Shown here one piece after another: positions 1-9,569 of a stretch of 25,134 nt of DNA. The position numbers were made by a program, and so were the translations under genes. Numbering within the stretch: the stretch's first letter is position 1; every line of letters begins with the position of its first letter. Below the pieces are notes generated by a model. It had not been told where the DNA came from. It ran no database searches and saw only the letters and a program-made list of their open reading frames with translations. Origin of the DNA: Pigoraptor vietnamica. Its lineage: Eukaryota > Opisthokonta > Filasterea. The stretch is from contig CALSCQ010002691.1 in NCBI GenBank assembly GCA_943704525.1, forward strand, positions 1 through 25,134. Direction: 5' to 3'.

Positions 1-159
1 CTCTCACCCACCCCCCCGCATATCGCCGGCACGCCGTACCGTATTCACGTGTATTTGTTGCGAGCGATTGTCTGGCCGTATCTTGTCCGAGTTGATAGAA
101 ATCACCTGCATGCTCCTTGCCGACTAATCGTCTGTCTGCGTATGTTTCGAATGCCGCAG

Positions 160-270
160 TCGTGCAAGGCGGCGTTCACGAACGAGGAGAACAAGGGCGC
201 CTACGCCTTTGAGGACAAGCTCTACTGCCGCGACCACTACATCGAGAAGAAGAAGGCGGCGCAAAAGTAG
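160..270 (+). CDS. LIM-domain protein, C-terminal exon (5' part outside window)
   Basis: Terminal exon of a LIM zinc-finger protein. After an acceptor (gaatgccgcag, ending at 159, phase 0) the frame gives 36 residues starting SCKAAFTNEENKG and ending in a lysine-rich tail before TAG at 268-270. The spacing C-x20-C-x2-H, with aromatic residues before the last Cys (KLYCRDHY), is the second half of the second zinc module of a LIM domain; the first Cys of its C-x2-C pair must lie in the preceding exon. LIM domains bind proteins, often at the actin cytoskeleton or in transcription complexes. The short basic tail after the finger resembles small CRP-type LIM proteins, but only one half-domain is visible, so the parent protein cannot be named. 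No upstream exon is recognisable in bases 1-159. Confidence 0.72.
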   Translation, partial: SCKAAFTNEENKGAYAFEDKLYCRDHYIEKKKAAQK

Positions 271-1598
271 CCGGACACGCACACGCGCGCACCTTCTTGT
301 CCAGTCAAGGCGCGGCGCCGTACTGAAGTACAATGGCCGTTCTAATCTAGTGTGTTCTGAGAATTAGTGCGCCAGTTAGCTTCAGCATGTGGCGCGTCTG
401 TATCAGTTGTGCAGCACCGCAGGGACGGAAATGCATCGGACACGAAGTTTCAGTGACCAGCGGCTCTGCCGATTGGCGCACTGAGGCCATACCGACCATT
501 GCCGCGCATGACTCGTCATCCTTATTGTACTAGGAAAGCGCCGTTTTTAGTCCGACGGCCCGAACTGACTCCGAGGTCGTGCGCCGGCACACGCACGCTG
601 AGCACTGACGGCGCGCCGGCATGAGCGCTGTGGCAGGCATCAGTTCCCAGCTTTCGGGCGGCGGTACAAGGCCACACCTGAATCGGGCGTGCGCGTGTGA
701 AGCAATGCGAGCGCTGCATTTTCAGCACTCACGGGCACACCACTGCGTTAGGCCCACACACCACCCCGTTACATGCCATTCACCGGCGCAAATGGGCACA
801 CCACCGGAGTGCCGAGTGGTGATAAAACCCGACCGAACGGCAACGGGCTTTGCGGAATTGCGAGGGGAGGTGAGGGTTAGACCGCGATCGCGCCGAACTG
901 TGAAAATCGCCGTTCGCACTGCTACGAGTGGTTGGAAAGGAGTGCCAAAAATGGAGCCTCAGCCACTGCCCTCACTGAGCTGTGATCAAAAATAATTTGT
1001 TCCAAAAAAGCCGCAATTGTGGCCGATCGCGCTCGAACCCTCACCTCCCTTTGCAATTGCCGCAAATTTTGATCGACGCCTCGCTGCCCCCGCATGCGGT
1101 CGATTTTTGTGCGCTCTTAGGAGTGCGAAACGCGGCATATTTGCACCTCTCACACCCGCAAAAAGGGGGCTCATCGGCACAATTTTCGTAATTCTCCACT
1201 CCCCATTGGACGGCTGCGCAATCGCCGATATTTGCTGCATGCAGCAAGGCTGGTTTCGTTCTCTTGTTAAGTGCTTTCCGCGCTGAAGTGTTTTACCCCG
1301 TAAGGAGAAAACCGATGTCCACTGACCGAGACTGCGATGTGGAGAACAGGTACACAATTCTGACAACACTCCGGGTGACCCACTCGGGGAAATTCGCTGT
1401 TACAGAAATGTGCCCAAACACAATGGCGCTGTATCGCTTGTGGCAGCTGAGAATCATCCGAGACGAATCCGCCCGACGCCGAATTGCCCGACTGGCTGCC
1501 AGCCGTATCGGCCCGATTCAAACAGCCGTCAGCGGCACACTGGCCGGCACACACCCTGATCGAACTACCAGGCGATCGCTGCCCGGGCCGACCACACG
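271..1598. other. Intergenic region between LIM gene and TmcB-like gene
   Basis: About 1.3 kb without a recognisable coding exon on either strand. The open frames here lack ATG starts, domain resemblance and splice context. The region contains an imperfect inverted repeat (listed separately) built around the GGTGAGGGTT motif. It should hold the 3' end of the LIM gene and the distal promoter of the TmcB-like gene. Confidence 0.6.
848..1067. repeat. Imperfect 47-bp inverted repeat around a GGTGAGGGTT motif
   Basis: Bases 848-894 and the reverse complement of 1021-1067 match at most positions. Both arms read TTTGCGG, AATTGC, then a perfect GGGAGGTGAGGGTT core, then GCGATCG. The arms are separated by about 126 bp of unrelated sequence. 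The core recurs in other intergenic regions of the window (18453, 18489, 18610, 21331). Confidence 0.75.
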
Positions 1599-1606
1599 TA
1601 TAAAAG
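1599..1606 (+). promoter_or_regulatory. TATA-like box upstream of TmcB-like gene
   Basis: TATAAAAG lies 273 bp before the ATG at 1879. Downstream of it, the stretch 1607-1780 has no ATG on the + strand and is followed by a good donor/acceptor pair (1781-1849). That is what a TATA-driven transcript with a spliced 5' leader would look like. The role is inferred from position and sequence only. Confidence 0.45.
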
Positions 1607-1780
1607 GCCAAGCGATTGTCGACGAACGGTCGGCGACTGCAGATCGTATCGGTTTGTGCTGGTGTTGCAGCACCGGCATCAAGCGGATCGCTGGGCCCAG
1701 ATCTTCAGCAATCTGTGTGTCAGCCGGGCAACGCGGACCGTCTCGCAAGTCACCGGAAGCCACTGTTGTCGGCGCCGAGG

Positions 1781-1849
1781 GTAAGCAGCAGGGTCAGGAG
1801 TAGTGGTAGTTCAGTGCCGGCTTTACTCATCTTTGCCTTTCGGTTTCAG
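1781..1849 (+). other. Probable 5'-leader intron of TmcB-like gene
   Basis: A 69-bp interval starts with GTAAGC after GAGG and ends with a pyrimidine-rich tract and TTTCAG. It sits 30 bp before the ATG at 1879 and between ATG-free leader segments. The size fits the smaller introns in the window. The call rests only on splice-site quality and context. Confidence 0.5.
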
Positions 1850-1878
1850 GTCCGCTGATACCCCTCGACAGTTCCAAC

Positions 1879-2917
1879 ATGGCCAGCACGTTGCACTCGG
1901 CGTCCTTCGCCGCGGGGGGCACCGGCGGGATCTCGATCATCTCCTCCTCCATCGCAACGACGCAAAAGTCGACGATCGAGCGCGGCGTCGCCCTCGTCAA
2001 GAATGGCCTCTTCGGCGTGCTCTTCGTCATGGCAAAAGATGCGCACCTCGCGCGCTTCTGGGTCGTCCTCGAGCTCGTGATCGACTTCTTCCAGCTGCTC
2101 TCGTTCCCCTTCAACGCCTACGGACAAGACTTCCCGTGGAATCCAGCGCAATCGGGCTGGCTGCAACGCCTCGTCAAGCCCTTCGTCTTCGAGACTTACG
2201 CCGAGGACAGCGCTGCAGTGTTCTGGGTGGCCGTCAGCATTCTGATACTCTTCCTCGCCAATGCCGCCTTCGTCGCCTACTCGTTCTCTCGCAACAAGTA
2301 CCGCATGATGTGGACGCTGACGACCCTCCGCACGGTAAGAATGTTCGCGTGTGTGTTTTTGGAAGGAGGTGCATGTCATTAACTCCGTCACCGACGCCGG
2401 CAGCCGGCTTTTCTCAGGCTCACTCTCATTGACTGAGTCAGAATTCTGCGTTGACTTACTGACTGTGAGATCTCGACGCCCTCTGCGCCGCTGTTGACTG
2501 ATCTTCTGATTTTCATGTTAATTGACAGGTGTCCGGACTCGTCTCCACCGTCCTCTTCATCCCGTTCACCGGCATCCTCGCCGCGCGCCTCAAGTGCCAC
2601 GGCCACGAGTGCTGGACGGGCATCGACCTCTTCGAAAAGATTCTCGCCATCGTCGTCGGATTCGCCTTCCTCACCCTCTCTCTTCTCAGCGGCATCTGCT
2701 TCTGCGAGCCCAACCCCGCCGCGCGCTCTGCCCTCGCGCGCCCGCACTCGCGTGTGGACCTCTACGCGAGTTTTATCCGCGCCGTCCTCACCGTCCTCTT
2801 CACTCTCGTTGGATCTTCGAGCATAAGCCGCTGGGCGCTCACGGCGATCCTCCTCGCGGGTGCAAGCTCGACGCTCGCGCTGTTCGTCTGGTACCTCCCT
2901 TACTACAGGTGAGCGGC

Positions 2918-2974
<57 letters not shown>

Positions 2975-5900
2975 CCGTGGGTGTGCGTGTGTGTGTGCGC
3001 GCGTGTGCGTGTGTGTCATAGTGTGTGTGTGTGTTGTTTGTGTGTGTGTGTGTGTGTGTGCGTGTGCGTGTGCGTGTGTGCGTGCGTGCGTGACTATTCT
3101 GCCTTGCACGTACTTGTGCACACCTGAGCTCTGAAGTATTAAATCCCACTCGCATTGCTCGCAGGCACAACTACAACCTCATCAAATGCGCCACCTTCGG
3201 CGTGCTCACGTGGTCGGCCATCTGCCTCGTCGTCACTCAGATCGTTGGGGACGACAGCGACGCCTTCCTGTTCTTCCTCATCGCGGCGCCTCTCGTGGTC
3301 ATTTCCGCCGTGTGCGCAGGAAACTACCGCCGCCGCTTCATCGAACGCACGCCGTGCAACCGCCTAAGCGGCGCGCTGGAGATCGAGCTCAAGGCGCGCT
3401 TCCACCTCATCGCGAACGGCCTCTTCTTCACCTATCGCCCCAATGCCTCCACCATCGACGCCCTCGTGGACCCAGATGCCAAGGTGGTCGACCCCGACTT
3501 TGCGAAGAAGATCATCTCCGAAGTCAACGGCTGGTACCGCCTGGCGACGCGCAAGTACCCTCGGTCGTCGCTGCTCCGCTTCTTCTGGTCCAACCACCAC
3601 CAGTACTTCAACGGCAACAACCAGCTTGCGCTCGGCGAACTGCAGGCGGCTGACGAGATGTCGCCTCGCCTCGACGAAGAGTTCTTCATCTACCGCCGTC
3701 GCAAGATGGTCCAGGACGAGCAGAACGGCATGCGCGGCGACGTCCTCATGGTACGCATTCATACGTCACTTGTTGTGTTTTATGTTGTGCTGTGTGTTTG
3801 TGGTCGTTTCAGTCCTCCGGCAGTCGCGCGTGTGTGCGAGTTTTTGCGTTCATATTGCATCAGTGTCATGTTCCGCTCTTACTCGCGACTAATGCAACTT
3901 TTTTCTCTGCTGCACTCCTGTTCGCAGTTCGTCAAGTTCCAGCGTCACATCACGGAGGCCCAGCAGTACGACATCCGTGCCACGAAGGCGCAGCTTGCGA
4001 TGTGGACGGAGCTACTTAAGAGAGATCCCGCGCCCCTCTCCCTCAACACGATCGCGCGCCGCGTGACAGAGTCGATCGCGCGCGCTCAGAAGAGCTTTCA
4101 GGAACTCATTAAGATCAACGCGAACGCCCCTCAGACGTTACGCATGTACGCCGGTTTCCTCATGGACGTCGTGCACGACCCGAACACGGCCGAGCTGCTG
4201 CTTGCACGCGCGAGTGAGCTCGACGACGCAACGGCGCTGCTGGATGCCGACCGCGGGGCTGGGTATGCGTCACAAGGACTGGAGCTCGAGACGATGGGCG
4301 CCGCGGAGATGCTAATGGACGACCGCTTTGCGACGATTGCCATTTCGGGCGACTTGCGCAAGGAGGGAGTCATTCTCGAGATGAACTCTGCCGCGTGCAA
4401 GTGAGTGTGCTGTGTGTCTGAGCGATTGCGTGCCTTGTCGTACGATGTGTTTGTGCTGCTGCTGTACTCGTTTGTCAGCTCTGTCTGCTCTCTGCCTGTT
4501 GCATGTGTGAGTGGGTGCGTGCGTGCGCGCGCGCGCGTGTGTGTGTGTGCTTCTGTGTGTCTGTGATTGGGTGTGAGTGTGAGTGTGTGTGTGCGTCTGT
4601 GTGTCTGTGTGTGTGCGTGCGCGCGTGCGTTCACTTAAGTAGAGTGTTTGCAGGATGCTCGGATACCGCCCTCGCGAACTCCTCGGTCGCAACATCACCG
4701 CCATCATCCCAGAGGTGCGTTTCTCGCCCGTGTAAGATTTACGTTTGTCGCGTGCGATTGCACACGCGCGCGTGTAACGTGACAAGGCCGTGTATGCTCT
4801 CCCTTGTTGCCGGTCACTTTGCCCTGACGGCCCCACACTTGCGCGTCGCAGCCCTTTGCGTCGAACCACACCAAGTACCTCCGCCGCTACCTCGAGGAGG
4901 GACGCAGCACGTGGATCGACCGCGCCGTGACCGTCTACGCGCTGCACAAGAGTGGCTTCGCCGTCCCAATCAACATGCTCATCCGCCAGATGTGCTCTCC
5001 CACCGGCGGCATCGTCTTCATTGCGACCATCAAGACAATCATGGTGGCCAACACGGGCAGCGGGACGTCGCTCGAGACGGAGGACTACGGCATCCTCGCA
5101 CACCGCGACGGCACGGTGATAACCTGCACGGCCACGTGCGCGGGATTGCTCGGCATCACCGCCGACCAGCTGTCCCCTCAAGCCCAGAAGATGCAGGTCG
5201 TCACGTACATCCCGGAGTTCGCCTCCATGCTCGCGTCGGCCGTCGGCGACTCGAAGGACTTTGCCATCGCCGATTTCATCGAGAAGGGACGCTTCCCGAG
5301 CGTCGCCGTCGAGACGACCCGCGGCCGCGTCATGCTCCCCGTCTTCCTCTCTCTGCTGACGTCCACGAGCGGCGAGAGTGCCGTCGTCATCCGCTTCGAG
5401 CTGCACCGCCTTGCTGTCGCCGCGACGTCGTCCGCGACCGAGACTGCGAGCGCGGCCGGTTCCATCGCGAGCCGCCGGCGCGCCCCGTCGATCGACCCTG
5501 GCTCGCCGTGCATGCCTGCCCTCCTCGAGCGCATTGACGGACTTCGCGCGTCGTCGTCGACGTCGTCGGGTGAGGATACGGAGGCGGTGTGCCCTGTGGC
5601 CGAGGACGATGCATCGGGCTACCGTCGCGCGTCTCGTCGCATGCAGAAGAACCCGTCGAAGGTCCAGTTCGAGAGCTCTGAGATGCCCTCTCTCGTCGCC
5701 GGCGACAGTCCGCTGGCTGAACCGCGCGACCCGTTTGTGGACGACGTGCGCGTGGACGCGGTGCTCGTCGCCGACAAGGACGAGACCGAACCGGCGGGGA
5801 TGGACGACACCGTGATCGCGATCGAGAAGAAGAAGAAGGGGCACGGGCCGCAGAGCATCACGTCGAGCTCGCACGCGTCGTCGACGGCGTCGCGCGTGGA

Positions 5901-7791
5901 CGCCATCCGCGAGAAGATTCTCTTTGGCGCGGGCGCTGGGTCGGGACGGCTGGGCCACGCGCTGCAGATCGCGCTGCTGCTCGCTGCCGTTGGACTTGTC
6001 GCGATAGCTGCGTCCGGCTTTGTTCTCGTGGACCAGCAGACGGCGACGTACGCCGCCGCAGTGGACACTGTGATTGGTGCTGCGCAGCGCCGCCTGACTT
6101 CGTACGACATTGCCGACACGACGCGCCTGCTGGTTCTTCGCAATCTCGGCGCCTACTTCCTCTACAACGAGACGACACTGCGCGACCGGCTGCTTCTCGC
6201 CGCGGACGACCTGGAGACGGCGCACTCGCGTCTGTACGCCGGCGTGCGGTCGATGAACAGCGCCCTCCGCGCCCTCTACATCATCCCGAGCATTCCCATC
6301 CAGACGTTCGAGGGCGGCGAAAAGCAGACGACGGTCGATAACCTTTGGAACTCTTTCGACGTGATGATCGCGGAGGCGCGCAGCATGTCGCGCATGGGCA
6401 TCGAGGAGTTTGTCGACAGGAATCCCTCGGTGTACTACGTCACCAAAAACGCGCTCAACTCTGTTCGCGACGGGATGGAGCGGTCGATGGACCTCTACCA
6501 GAAGTCTGCGACGGACGCCAACGTCGACGCCGACACGGCCTCTTCCCGCACGTACTACATTGCCATCGCGTTCATCCTCTTCGCGATCTTCGCCGTGCTC
6601 GTCCCCCTTCTCGCCGTCATCGAAGTGCGCCAGACCAACATCATCTGGCACTTCCTCGTCATCCCGAAGCCCGTGCGACGTGCGATGGCCGAGCACTGCC
6701 GCGCGAGGCTCGAGGCGCGTGAGGCACTCGAGGAAGGATTCGACGACGAAGTTTTGCGCGCGGAGGAGGAGGCGGAGCACGCCGAGCGCCCGTCTGATGC
6801 GAACGGAGACGCAGCGTCGGAGGGCACGGGCGACGGGGGACGCGGGGTGACGAGCGGGCGCGATGGACGGTTGCTGCGCCGCGCCGAACGCCGCTCTCAC
6901 CACCGCCACGACGGCAAGCAGCGGACAGTGCCGAACACGGCCGAGCGGTTCAAGCTGTTCTTCGCGAACCAGTGGGGCAACATGTTCCGCATTGCCGTGC
7001 TGCTCGTCATCGCGCTCGCGTTCTTCTCGGTCATCCACTCGATCACGTCGACGTTCATCACGAACAACTCGTCCACGGCCGTGGCGGTCAACTGCGCAAG
7101 CCGGTCCAGCTACCTCGCCCTGACGACGCTCTTCTTCATCCGTGGCATCGCGGCGGAGAACACGACGGAGGGCATGCTGTGGTTCGAGGAGCAGTTCCAC
7201 AACGCAAGCGAGCAGTCGCTGCAGCTTCACGACGCCATTCTGTACGGCGACGCTTCCAAGGGGATCAAGGCGACGGCGGAGGACCCGCGATTCCAGCAGC
7301 TCCTCTTCCAGGACGGCTGCGTCGCCGGCACGCCCGCGGACTGCCCGTCGTTCTACAACGGCATCCTCGGTAGCGGTCTCAACGGCGCGTTCCGTCGTTT
7401 CATGCGCGACATGAAGAACGTGCAGGCGCCCGCGACGAACCTCAGCAAGCCCACGTCGCTCGCCGACCTCGCCGGCTTCATCAACGACGGCAACTTGAAC
7501 AACATCGAGAGGTTCGGCCAGAAGTACCTGCGGCCTGCGATGGTCCGGATGACGGAGATGTACGGGACGACGCTCGTCGCGGACGTGAACGCGTTCCACA
7601 ACCAGCTCCTCCAGCTGACGATCGTCATGTGTTGTCTTATCGTCGTCGTGTACCTCGGCCTTCTCTTTGTTATTCCGCGCCGCCTGAACGTCGACGGGCG
7701 CCGGATGCAGATACTGCTGTTGTGCGTGTCGTCGGATGTGTTGCGCTCGATACCCGCGTTTGCGCGCATACTTAAGAACGACTATGTGTGA
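1879..7791 (+). CDS. TmcB-like multi-transmembrane PAS-domain protein
   Basis: Exons 1879-2334, 2529-2908, 3165-3750, 3928-4400, 4654-4714 and 4852-7791 join in phase to 1631 aa. The N-terminal third has about eight membrane segments (residues about 35-75, 117-140, 153-173, 190-210, 230-247, 253-278, 287-306, 310-330). A cytosolic helical/TPR-like stretch with LRMYAGFLMDV, typical of the Dictyostelium TmcB/TmcC (tiny macrocysts) family, follows at about 475-600. A PAS-like domain (CKMLGYRPRELLGRNI) occupies about 625-740, then a Ser/acidic linker (about 845-1010). Four further TM segments lie at about 1020-1042, 1219-1241, 1362-1385 and 1571-1594. They bracket two loops of about 175-185 aa that carry N-x-S/T sequons (YNETT, NNSST, ENTTE, HNASE, TNLSK), suggesting extracellular sensor loops. 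The family occurs in many protists and its biochemical role is poorly known; a membrane-sensor role is inferred. The start is the first ATG after the leader intron. Confidence 0.78.
2922..3090. repeat. (GT)n/(GTGC)n microsatellite in TmcB-like intron 2
   Basis: An uninterrupted GT run of about 48 bp (from about 2923) is followed by GTGTGC/GTGCGT variants to about 3090, all inside intron 2909-3164. It starts about 15 bp after the GTGAGC donor. Sense-strand GT. Confidence 0.92.
4503..4625. repeat. GT/GC alternating tract in TmcB-like intron 4
   Basis: Degenerate GTGTGT, GTGAGT, GTCTGT and CGCGCG alternations fill much of intron 4401-4653 on the sense strand. This is purine-pyrimidine alternating sequence, potentially Z-forming. 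Confidence 0.85.
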
Positions 7792-8328
7792 GCGTTTAAC
7801 GACGCGCCGCGTCTTGCTCGTTCCCTTTACTTATTGGCTTCCTGTGTGTGCGCGTGCGTGCGTGCTTGTTCCGTGGCTTGTGAGAAATACAAGCGTATTG
7901 CGCATCAAAAACCGCATCTCTAGTGTCGAGTGGGATAGAGGATGTCTTTGTGGCTTGTACGCAGCTCCAGCCAATACTGCGCCATAACTGTCTCATCCAT
8001 AGCTCAGTCCGTCCCTCCCTTTTGTCCTTGACTGCTCAACGACGCATGCACTGGCAACCGTACGGCCGCAACTCTCACACGTGTGCGGGCACGCATGCAC
8101 ATCGTGTACGCGCATAGACACGTACAGGCGGCGTGTGCGTACGTACGTGCGTGCGTGCGTGTGTGTCTGTGTGCAGATGTCGCCACACAACAACGGGCGC
8201 CACTCGAACGCACGGCAGGACGAATATTTACATATTAAGGAAAAGTGTTGCACGGCGGACGCGGCGCACGCAAGTGTCGCGCGTTCGAGCGCGAATGACG
8301 ACGCGGACTGGGTCGGTGGACGGCCCGG
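7792..8328. other. Intergenic gap after TmcB-like gene
   Basis: About 540 bp between the TmcB-like stop codon and the 3' end of the minus-strand Cys-rich gene. I see no exon, RNA gene or clear poly(A) signal here, only short CGTG/GTGC alternations around 8085-8175. Confidence 0.6.
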
Positions 8329-8676
8329 TTATTCAGCCGAGTCGTCGCTGGTGCCGTGCGAAGCCTTTACTTCGGCTCCCTCCCCAGAGTGCACCTGAAA
8401 AGCCACGAGGATAATGTGGCGGAGTATCAGTCTCGATGCAACCGTCAGGCGTCTCATGGCAGCAGGCACGCCGTGTTGTTTGTGAATGGAGCAAGTCATG
8501 CGCCCATACCAAATACGCACGTAGCACACACTGCGGCTGACACGCACGCACGTATGCACCGACCGCAGGCAGACGGACAGGCAGACACAGACAGACAGCA
8601 CACACACATACAAACACACAACCACGACTGATACAGACACACACACACATACAAACACACAACTACGACTGACACA

Positions 8677-8724
<48 letters not shown>

Positions 8725-9446
8725 ACACACACACAGACACACACTGCACTCGCATACCTACAAACGCACAACAACATCTACACGCGCCCACCACACACAC
8801 ACACACACACGCACACACACGCACACACACACGCGCGCGCACACACACACACACGCACACACACACACACACATACACACCACCTACAGACACACACTCG
8901 CACACCTACAGCCGCACTGCAAGAACACCTACACACGGGCACCGACACAGGCACACGCACACACGCACACCACATACACACATATATACACGTCAGTAGA
9001 AGGCTAGTCACAGCATGAAAACACACCCACAGCAACACATACACGCGCACGCACAAACAAGATGCGACGTCAGCAACACCGTGACTCACTCTGTCACCGC
9101 GCACACCGTCGACGGCCTGCGGCAGGAGGTCGCCTTCCTGATTGTCGCAATGGTACACCTTCATGTCCAACTTCAACGCATCTGCGCGAAGCATGCAAAA
9201 GTCTTGCCCCGGAAAGAGGGAGGGCGCCACGCAGTTGGGCTCGGCCCAGCACTCGGGGACGGTGGGGTTGAACTCGCAAATCTCCGCGTGGCCATCTGCG
9301 CGCAGATGCAGAGCAGCACGACTGCGATCACAGTTGAGACAGCGCGCGTCCGAGAGGACAGAGACGCTGCAACGGCGGACATTCTTGACAAACTTGAGAG
9401 TGCGAGGGCTGGAGAGGCATTGCAGTTGATCGTCCACCCCGGATGA
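8329..9446 (-). CDS. Putative Cys-rich protein, incomplete model (5' end not found)
   Basis: Not recognised as a known family. On the minus strand, 9446-9090 encodes about 119 residues with regularly placed cysteines (QLQCLSSPRT, RCLNCDRS, EICEFNP, PECWAEPNCVAP, QDFCML, YHCDNQEG) and GC-rich third positions. A GTGAGT donor after 9090 (phase 0) and an acceptor ttttcag before 8394 join it to a last exon, 8394-8329, of 21 acidic residues ending TSDDSAE. A cag acceptor precedes 9446. There is no in-frame ATG between the upstream stop and the Cys region, so the first exon is missing or the gene is damaged. A different frame at 9382 starts MSAVAASLSS and runs into a signal-peptide-like stretch VIAVVLLCICA, which could be the true N-terminus if the sequence has a frameshift. 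The Cys pattern suggests a secreted or extracellular domain (inference). Confidence 0.42.
8570..8990. repeat. Long compound (CA)n microsatellite
   Basis: About 420 bp of (CA)n with CAGA, CGCA and CACAC interruptions on the + strand, including a nearly pure run at about 8680-8722. It lies in the putative intron 8395-9089 of the minus-strand Cys-rich gene, so the sense strand is GT-rich. The apparent Val/Cys and His/Thr open frames across it are repeat artefacts. Confidence 0.93.
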
Positions 9447-9569
9447 CTGTTTAACAGTTGCCCGCGTAACGTTACGCCCTCGACTAATGTCACGCAAAGG
9501 AATGCAACTGGTCGGTCGGTCAAAAGCAGACGGGCATCACGGCTCGGCTTGGTACCTCTTTAATTCCAC

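Noticed and set aside
1567-1576. GCGATCGC-type octamers (also near 884) as bacterial HIP1 sites
   Set aside because: Few copies in a GC-rich eukaryotic intergenic region; no support for bacterial origin.
4312-7599. 1095-codon open frame on the minus strand opposite the TmcB-like gene
   Set aside because: Arg/Glu/Val-rich composition with no domain, and it crosses an intron repeat of the sense gene. It is the antisense shadow of a GC-rich coding exon.
8663-8905. Val/Cys or His/Thr repeat proteins on either strand (also at 2903-3134, 10728-11325, 16347-16797, 17610-18047)
   Set aside because: They are translations of (GT)n/(CA)n microsatellites and lie in introns or intergenic gaps.
9015-9446. 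143-codon + strand open frame overlapping the Cys-rich exon
   Set aside because: The opposite strand has the better codon pattern, splice sites and Cys spacing; this frame begins inside the CA-rich intron.
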